From contig JABYQR010000117.1 in the NCBI GenBank assembly GCA_022592445.1, positions 52,818-116,817 of the forward strand: DNA of 64,000 nucleotides, read 5' to 3'. The first letter of the stretch is position 1; every line of letters starts with the position of its first letter. The stretch comes from Cytidiella melzeri. Taxonomy: Eukaryota; Basidiomycota; Agaricomycetes; Polyporales; Irpicaceae. The notes under the pieces were generated by a model. The model had not been told where the DNA came from. It did not search any database and saw nothing but the letters and a program-made list of their open reading frames with translations. Both the position numbers and the translations under genes were made by a program. Below, in pieces: positions 56,961-64,000 of the stretch.

Positions 56961-57424
56961 TCCTAAGTTATCTAAGGGACAGCTCATCTGTAGCATTTAC
57001 TGCAGGCTGATTATACCCTGGGAAAATTGGCCAGAACACAATTTTCGCTTTTTTACTATTTCTAAGCATCACCTTACAATCCTGCTTATAGATTCATCAT
57101 CATGAGCTCATTTAGAGTCTTTCCAAATATAGTAACATTTTATTTAGCAGAGGAATGCAGCAATTCCCACCCCCAGTACAATCTGTGGCCACAACCCAAA
57201 AAGGAAATTAAGCAGCCAAGCGGCCAAGCACCCTGGTGAGCGGAAACACCTCCCAGGCACATTTGATGGTGTAGTCTCGGAACAAGCTGTTTGCATTTCC
57301 TCAATTGGAACCGTGGAGTTCCAAAAAGACGATGAGGCAAGGAAGGCGAACATCTGGTGAATTTGGTATGAGGCACGTACCGATCAATTGCGCGTGACGC
57401 GAATCTTGTTAACGCTGTTCCTTA
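56961..57424. other. intergenic, nothing recognised
   Basis: Short open frames on the minus strand (57140-57376) have no family features. Confidence 0.4.
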
Positions 57425-57708
57425 CTGTTACCAATACCACTTGTTACTCCAGCCCCACAGTTACTCCAGTCCCTAGTGTGGGAACTTGCGCACAGACCAC
57501 CCAGCCACAGTATATATAGTAGACCTTACCCTCCCTAGCTCTGCATCTTGACCTCTCTGTCATTTGCACTGCTAGTATCCGGCCTCAGTGCCTGCTTGCC
57601 TGCTCATCATCGACTTTGACCTTGTTGTCGTTGTTGGAGATCTACCCCTTCCTATCTACTTCACTTCCTCTTCAGGGTTATCAGCATAACAGCAGTTGCT
57701 CCGCGACA
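57425..57708 (+). repeat. partial family-B LTR (opposite orientation)
   Basis: Plus-strand sequence TTACTCCAGTCCCTAGTGTG through CAGTATATATAGTA, CTGCATCTTGACCTC and the end TTGCTCCGCGACA matches the reverse complement of the element B LTR (compare 23154-23470). Only the 3' half of the LTR (in element orientation) is present. Confidence 0.82.
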
Positions 57709-58139
57709 TCGTTGACATGGCTTCTTGCAAAGCCTGCCCTTAACATGGTCTGTGCGCGGGTCCCTGAAGTCTATATAAGCAGCTGCATGTACGCTCCTAG
57801 CCCCCATCTCGACCTCTTGGTCTTTACTGGGCTAGGTAAGCAAACCCCTCCTGTACTACATAGCTAGTAGTACATAATGCTAACTTGGTCTTTACTGGGC
57901 TAGATTTCTGAATAAGTTTGATAGCTGGTAAACGCATTGTGCTTCACGCCTGCCACCACCTCCTCCTTGTCTTCCACATTGTGTTCCTGTTTGTCACGTC
58001 GAGCCCTGTCTCCATGTCAAATATATTGCATAATGATGGTATTTTTGCAGAGCACCACTGCTGATAACATCAAAATTATAGGGGTTGGACACTGCACATG
58101 AACACAAGAGATATAAGGCTTTTGGTCACTGTCCTTGCC
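57709..58139. mobile_element. intergenic with a hAT end fragment at 58021-58055
   Basis: GGTATTTTTGCAGAGCAC at 58038-58055 is the reverse complement of the left end of the hAT element (49466-49483), and the similarity extends to about 58021. A 20-bp segment CTTGGTCTTTACTGGGCTAG is directly repeated near 57814 and 57884. Confidence 0.55.
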
Positions 58140-59308
58140 CCTCAGTACACCAATCTGTTCATCACACCAGTGCTGGTCAGTAAGTATATTGTTGTCTACA
58201 GTGCACCTGCCTCAAACCACTATACTGAAATGTTCTTACAGCTAGCTGTAACAGTTAAGGTTACACTTACCAGATAAGTGTTAAACTTGAGGGAGAGATA
58301 GTGAGTTAGAGAGTAAGTGTAACAGTAAGGTTACTACTCACCAGATAAGTTGTTAAACTTGAGGGGATAGAGTGAGATAGAGTGTGAGAGGCGTGGTGAG
58401 CAAAGTACTGGGGAGTACTGAGTAGTCCTTTATCAACAGAGTGGATAAGACTGAGGGGATATGCCCTCAGGAGTGCCTCTATATATACATGAAGGGGAGG
58501 ACCCCAGGTACTACCCTAAGACCCCTAATACCTACATGAGTAAGCGAAATAATCTACCTTACTAAGCATGCCCTATGCCCTAGTGGTGCCACTTCAATAA
58601 TCAACCAATAGCAATTGTCCCCATGACCTGACCCCATGACCCAGTCCCAAGGCTAGACTTGTTCTAGCTTGTTCTTAGACAAAGCTAGACTTTTCCAGAA
58701 GGTTCTAAGAACTATGACATCATCTAATGGAATGTTCTAAACTATTACATCATAGTTCCAGCATGTTCCACAGGGTCCAGAGAGCTCTATTATGTGATAC
58801 ACAGATAAGGAAAGGAGCGCATCAATTGACAAGCGCTGAAATAAGCGCCGGAATAAACGCTGGCTAATCGCCTCAATAGACGCCGGATAAGCACTGGATA
58901 AGCACCTAAATATTCCCCATAATACCATTGCCTGGTAAGGCAAGTCTTGTAGAAACATTGAAAACCTGTGACACTAGCTATCTTACAGCTAGCTATCTTA
59001 CTGCTCCCCTTTCAAACTGCACTTTGGTACACCTCTGTCACTCTAGGGCTTTTTGTTGCTTCAGCACTGACTAGTAAGTACATTGCCTGCATAATTCCCT
59101 TTGGTCACTGTACCAAAACTCCTCTTACTGCTAGCTGTCTTACTGCACCATTTCCCTTTATCACAACTCCAGTACTCCAAATTTTTCTGTTGCTTCAGTG
59201 CTGTTTGGTTAGTACATCTTTGACCTGGTACTTGCCTTGATTACTGTACTGAAACTATTCTGTACTTACAGCAGGCTGTCTTGCATCTTTTGCATCCTTT
59301 TGGACATC
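58140..59308 (+). repeat. SSP2 leader: three tandem exon-intron-like units plus inserted LTR
   Basis: Three units like those before SSP1. Donor GTAAGTATAT near 58172 goes with acceptor TTACAG|CTAGC at 58236-58246 (where LTR 58247-58973 inserted). Donor GTAAGTACAT near 59072 goes with a weakened acceptor TTACTG|CTAGC near 59133. Donor GTTAGTACAT near 59209 goes with TTACAG|CAGGC near 59271. The exon-like parts share TCTTACTGC..., CTGTTGCTTCAGTGCTG. They precede the SSP2 ATG. Confidence 0.58.
58247..58973 (+). repeat. solo LTR, family E
   Basis: 727-bp LTR, TGTAACAGTTAAGGTTACAC to AAAACCTGTGACA, flanked by CTAGC (58242-58246 and 58974-58978). Its first 130 bp contain an internal tandem duplication of the TGTAACAG...GATAAG segment. 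Many AAGCGC(C/T) units occur near its end. Confidence 0.88.
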
Positions 59309-59614
59309 ATGCAATTCTCAACCTCTCTCATGTTGTTCACCATCATTGCCACCTGCTCATCCTACACAATGACTGTGTTTGCCATGCCATACTATAACAG
59401 TACATCATCACACTCTCCAACTTTCTGTGGCACAGGCTCCCAAGTCAAACTGCATTCCACTTGTCAAACTGATATGATCAAGCGGAAATATCCGAATAAA
59501 GAGGTCTCATCCGAAGATGCATTGCGGGCAGGCAGGGCACTATTCAAAGTGAATTTGGACCAGCAGGTCAAGGTTCTGGGCATAGCTCGGGTAGAGAATT
59601 TTCGACTATATTGA
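59309..59614 (+). CDS. small secreted protein 2 (SSP2)
   Basis: 101-residue protein with a signal-peptide-like N-terminus (MQFSTSLMLFTIIATCSSYT) and predicted cleavage after ...MTVFA. The mature part has two Cys (CGTGSQVKLHSTC), PTF, and a helical segment VSSEDALRAGRALFKV. ATG 59309 is chosen over the upstream in-frame ATG 59237 because it matches SSP1 and gives a clean signal peptide. It is the intact relative of SSP1 (33245), sharing length, signal and leader structure. Function unknown; secreted effector-like or cell-surface roles are only guesses. Confidence 0.55.
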   Translation: MQFSTSLMLFTIIATCSSYTMTVFAMPYYNSTSSHSPTFCGTGSQVKLHSTCQTDMIKRKYPNKEVSSEDALRAGRALFKVNLDQQVKVLGIARVENFRLY

Positions 59615-59769
59615 TTAGACGCTTAACGCACTAGCACTGTAGTTACCGTATATATAAGACTTACTCTGATCAATGCAACGACACACACTTTGATCCCCAA
59701 CTCCCATTGTGTGATCTCTCTCTCAGACTCACTCTCAATGTTCTACTCAACTCTCGTAGCCTTCTAACA
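59612..59769 (+). repeat. 5' LTR of the terminal Copia element (start tentative)
   Basis: The right boundary, CTTCTAACA, is fixed by the adjoining primer-binding site. TGATTAGACG at 59612 is a possible start, giving about 158 bp. It contains TATATATAAG near 59650, a TATA box. The matching 3' LTR is outside the window, so the start is uncertain. Confidence 0.5.
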
Positions 59770-59784
59770 GGTTATGAGCCCCGA
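59770..59784 (+). other. Copia primer-binding site (half tRNA-iMet)
   Basis: GGTTATGAGCCCCGA directly follows the LTR, identical over 14 bases to the site at 15864. Confidence 0.75.
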
Positions 59785-59837
59785 CTGAGTACTCTACCTC
59801 ACTCATATTACCTTCTGCCCTTACTTTCAACAACTGT

Positions 59838-62800
59838 ATGAGCTCTGATCACTCTGATCAAGCCCAACTTTGTCGTTCTAACCGAGAGCAACACCAAACC
59901 GACTTCTACCGAGGTACTACTACCTCCAGGCCTACTCGTACTCACAGGAGCACTCCTCAATTCACTCCTACTCCTACTCCTCCTCCTACTACCCAACCAA
60001 CTGCTTCGATGGCACCCAGTGCTTCCCGTCCCAACTCTCCTGTTGAGTCTGCTGCACCAACTCCTGGACCATCTGGTGTAATTCATGGCAACACTGAGCC
60101 TCACAACAACCCAGAATTGATCTCTCGGCGAGTATCAGCACCTCCTGCTGATTGCCATTGATCCCCCTTTGTGGTACCACGTGGTGACTACAAACATTGA
60201 AGGCACACTGCCAAGGTGTCGGTGGATGATGAGGACTCTAGTATGGACAATGAGGAGAGTTGGTCCAAAGGCAAGGGCAAACTGCCCAAATCTCATTGTC
60301 CACCATCTCCTTCGCCATCTGGACCTACAGACTCAGCACGCGCTGTGTCGTCCCTTCTATCTGTCCCTCCTCGTCAAAATGAGGATTACTCTATGTCACT
60401 CAGCAATGTGCATAAGGCCTTCGCGGATGTTGGCAAACTTACTGGCCCTGATATTTGGCTGATGTGGGAATTTCGCGTCGAATTGGTGATGACGACCATT
60501 GTCAAATTCTACTTGTTCCGGGGTGGTCTTACCATTCTCCAAGAGGTCCAAAGGGCCTGCTTCAACGTCATGGCAGGGCACATCGCCGACAATGTCATGG
60601 CTAACTACTTGAATGAGGTTTACCCTCACAAGTTGATGGAGAAGCTCTCTGAGTGTTTCAACCCGAAGACGACTGTCTCGGATGCAAACGAGGTCTACTC
60701 CCTCTTCCACCTTCGCCGTCCAGTCTACAAGAAGGACAAACTACTTGATGATGCTCAAAACATTGTCTCTTGTCTTGCTGCGAAGGGTATGGTTCTTCCC
60801 TCCTGGATCTACTACGCCGCCATTGTTGGCATTACTCCTCCTCACTACGCCTCTGTCCGCGCCAACTATGAGGCCGGTGTACGCGCTACTACTCCTTGAG
60901 GGGAGAAATACGACTACCAGCCAATCTCTCTCATGGTCGAGCTCAAGCGCGAGTTTAACAACTGGCGCCTCACTCATCCGGTGGACCACTCCAAGTCCAA
61001 AGGATCCTCGACTTTTGCTCCGCGTGACAGACCCACCACGCATCTTCCTTCTCCGTCCAAAGGCAAGGACAAATTGGATAAATCCACTCACACTGCTCGC
61101 GCCGCTGCTGCTCCTTACTCCAAGGAGAAGTCCGTTTGTGACACTTCGAAGATGAAGTGTTACAACTGCAACAAGACTAGCCACACGACGCTCACCTGCC
61201 CACAGCCCTGGACAGAGAAGTCCAAAGAGGCGATGAAGAAGAAGGGCTTCACTAGGAAGACGATTGCCGCTGCAGCAAAGGAGAAGACTGCCAAAGCCGC
61301 CGTCGCCGTCTCCACCGTTGCCACTCCGGCCGTCGCTGGTCCGTCAACCACTACTACTTGCGTGCCTTTGGCCGCTACCACTAAGGTCGTCGACCCTTAC
61401 GCGTCAGACGAAGAGACCAAGTACACGTCTTTTGACAAGTACTCGCAAGCCACCGTTAACTACGCGACGGGTGGTGCCAAAGGTGCTCTTCTCAACCAGA
61501 GCGCATGGGTCTCAGCTCTCTCTGAGTTGGACGTGGTTATGCACGTAAGTACTCCAACTACTTCCCCTTCCACTCTACTACCACTATACGCAACTACGTC
61601 AACAGACGAGTTCATTCATATTCTTGATACCGGTGCTACTATACATTGTACACCATATCGTGATTTACTTTTCAACGTTCACTCTGTACCAACTATATTA
61701 CTTACTGTTGCCAACTCAGAACAACTCACTCTGAAGCTAGCCGGCGACATGGTACTCGAAGTGGATCAGGAAGATGGTAAGCATACCAAACTTTTGCTAA
61801 AGAATGTATACTTCAACTTAACTTTACCTTTTACTTTAATCAGTGTTGGTAAACTGGACTCTGATTATTGTTTTACTTTCTATCACAATCTTTGTACTAT
61901 ATACAACTCAAACTCGACTTGTGTGGCTGTGGTTAGAAATTCAAACAATTTATACACACTATCATCAACTCGAGTGACTTCTTTAGCAAGCGTGCATAGA
62001 ACTGGCATTACCTTACTTGAACTTCATAAAAAACTCGGTCATCTCAGTTACTTCATGATCAAGAAACTACTTCAAACTTCGTCAATTATTACTGATCATA
62101 TAACTGACCATACTGAAACTCCGTGCGAGGACTGTTGACTTAACAATATCCATCGCAATACTGTACCCAAACTGTGTTCTTCATTGTTAGCTGAAGCTTT
62201 CGGAGATCACTTCCATATCGACATCTTTGGGCCTCTACCCACAGCGTTGATTACTGGTAAACATAAATACCGGTTGACTATTGTTGACGATGCTACTAGA
62301 TGGTTAGTACTTGCACCACTAGTTACTAAAGATGACGCCTATACTCAATGGGTGATTTTCTCTACTGAATTATTGACACAATATGGTATTTGCGTCAAGA
62401 TACTTCAAGCCAATAACGACGGTGTCTTCACCAGTAAAGCTATGACTACTTACTTAAAAACTCAAGGAACTATACTATGTCTTACTGTACACGATACTCC
62501 TCAGCAAAACGGTGTTGCTGAGCATGTACATCAAACTATTATGAACTTGATTTGAGTAAACCTGCATACTGCATCTTTACCAAATCAACTATGGTGGTAC
62601 ACTGCATTATACGCAATGTATGTGTACGATTGTTCTCCTTGCACTATACTTAACTACAAAACTCCTTACTTTAAGCGATATGGCACAGACGCTAACCTCG
62701 ATGGACTTCAAATCTTTGGTCAGCCGTGCATCGTATACGATGAATATCACACAAACAAACTAGCATCTAAGGGTAAAAGGGGAGTCTGGATAGGCTTCGC

Positions 62801-64000
62801 TGAACACTCTAAAGGTCACTATGTTTACTTCGGACAACGTGTTGGAGTCAAACGTAACTTGCAATTTGTTGACTCTACAATACGAATTGAAGGAGAGAAA
62901 GAACCAAATGTTGAAAAACTTACTGCTGAAAAACAACTTGAACTTGAGGACAACCCTCACAAAGAACCAATGGAATTTGACGAGCCTGACCCTACTGGTC
63001 CAAGGCATTCCAACAGAACTCCTCAACATTGCGTAAAGCCCGTGGTCTAAACTACGACGAAGTAGACACTAACATTGCTTTCTACTTAACTGAGTTTAAC
63101 GCTTACTATGCTGAGGACGTCGGTGACCCTGTCACTTTCAAAGACATACTTAATCACCCTCTCAAAGACGATTGGTTTAAGTCTATGAAACTTGAGGTTG
63201 ATACACTAGAACAACTTGGCACTTGGGAATACTGTATCCCGCCGCCAAATGCGAACATTACTGGTTCTCGCTTCGTCTACAAGACTAAGTACGAGCATGG
63301 CAAAGTTACTAAACTCAAGTCAAGACTTGTTGCGCAAGGATACTCTCAGCGCGATGGTATTGATTATATGCAAACAACTTCTTTGCTCCAGTCGCGCGCA
63401 TGAGTTCTATGTGACTCGTACTTACACTTGCGGCTTCACTACACTTTGAGATTAACCAACTCGATGTTAAGTCCGCTTACTTATACGGTAAGATTAACAA
63501 TGATGAAGATCTTTATCTTTGTCCGCCGCCTGGCGATCTACGCCCAACTTGCCTAAGGGCTGGGTACTTAAACTACGCAAAACAATCTATGGCCTTAAAC
63601 AAGCCGGACGTCGCTGGTACAAGGTACAATGCAATATATTTTTCAACTTGGACTCAAGCGTTCAGACTACAATAACGCTGTCTTCTACCTTTACAGGGGA
63701 GACAAACTAATACTTATACTCGCTGTTCATGTCGACAATATTACTCTTGTACTATTACTTCTGTCGTGCTGAACAATTCGAGATAGCACTTAGACAACAT
63801 GTCGAGGTAACAAACGGTGGCACTATCTACTGGATGCTTAGCATGGAGATCATTACGACAAAGCCTCTGGTGTTATCAAGCTTTGTCAACGCGATTATAT
63901 CCAAACTATACTCAAACGAAACAACTTTGACCACAATCATACATGCCGTACGCCTATGATACACGAGCACAACTTAGCCCCCCGTGACTTGAAAGAACCT
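59838..64000 (+). pseudogene. Copia gag-pol, decayed, continues past the window
   Basis: A single main frame runs from ATG 59838 to about 63050. Order: Pro/Thr-rich leader, Gag (FADVGKLTGPDIWLMWEFRV; LNEVYPHKLMEKLSECFNPK), zinc knuckle (CYNCNKTSHTTLTC), protease (FIHILDTGATIHCTPYRDL), GAG-pre-integrase (LELHKKLGHLSYFMIKKLL), integrase (FHIDIFGPLP; DTPQQNGVAEHVHQTIMNLI). The reverse transcriptase starts after a 1-nt frameshift near 63040 (WFKSMKLEVDTLEQLGTWEY; LKSRLVAQGYSQRDGIDY) and continues with FEINQLDVKSAYLYGKINND in another frame. In-frame TGA codons lie at 60159, 60198, 60897, 62136 and 62553, with another in RT near 63410. The second integrase Asp region reads LQANNDGVF, so the catalytic Asp is altered. 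Not functional. Confidence 0.88.

Noticed and set aside
1..64000. tRNA genes, rRNA genes, CRISPR arrays or bacterial operons
   Set aside because: No cloverleaf, rRNA-like or spacer-repeat pattern was noticed; the tRNA-like GGTTATGAGCCCC motifs are retroelement primer sites.

Overview
The window looks like nuclear DNA of a filamentous basidiomycete (Agaricomycetes-type). The evidence is short (about 50-70 bp) spliceosomal introns with GT/GC-AG borders, a FunK1-type fungal kinase fragment, basidiomycete-style Zn2Cys6 regulators, chromodomain Ty3/Gypsy elements, Copia elements primed by a half tRNA-iMet, and hAT and Ulp1-associated transposon genes. No species is claimed.

Layout. 1-14.5 kb is gene-dense: the tail of a membrane protein, a five-exon PMP3 gene (-), a COP9 signalosome CSN3 gene broken by a piece of FunK1 kinase, a Zn2Cys6 transcription factor (TF1, +), PEX13 (-) and eIF3g/TIF35 (+) sharing a 180-bp divergent promoter, then two tandem NAD(P)-dependent reductases (SDR1, SDR2) with matching introns.

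15-34.5 kb is a transposon nest. A degenerate Gypsy element A (+) is split by chromovirus B (-, 23154-31720, 5-bp target duplication), and B is itself split by a solo LTR of its own family (25504-26250, own 5-bp duplication). A Copia LTR with primer site lies to the left. To the right is a pogo-like transposase tail, then a small-secreted-protein gene (SSP1) interrupted by a 5'-truncated non-LTR element with a 12-bp target duplication.

34.6-49.4 kb holds AT-rich sequence, a serine-rich hypothetical gene (-), a 5.5-kb stretch where I recognise no gene, and TF2 (-), a paralogue of TF1 sharing its unusual 5-nt micro-exon.

49.4-64 kb is a second transposon block: a hAT element with an 8-bp target duplication, a Ulp1-type protease gene cut by solo LTRs, Copia remnants, a second SSP gene (SSP2) with repeated spliced-leader-like units, and a decayed Copia element running off the right edge. 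Six of the stop codons in its coding frame are TGA, the pattern expected from CpG deamination of Arg CGA codons.

Housekeeping genes (PMP3, PEX13, eIF3g) look intact. The most unusual items are the CSN3/FunK1 mosaic, the conserved 5-nt micro-exon, the SSP pair with its tandem leader units, and the ordered, TSD-supported nesting of at least seven insertions. All boundaries were read by eye; exon borders are predictions without transcript data.
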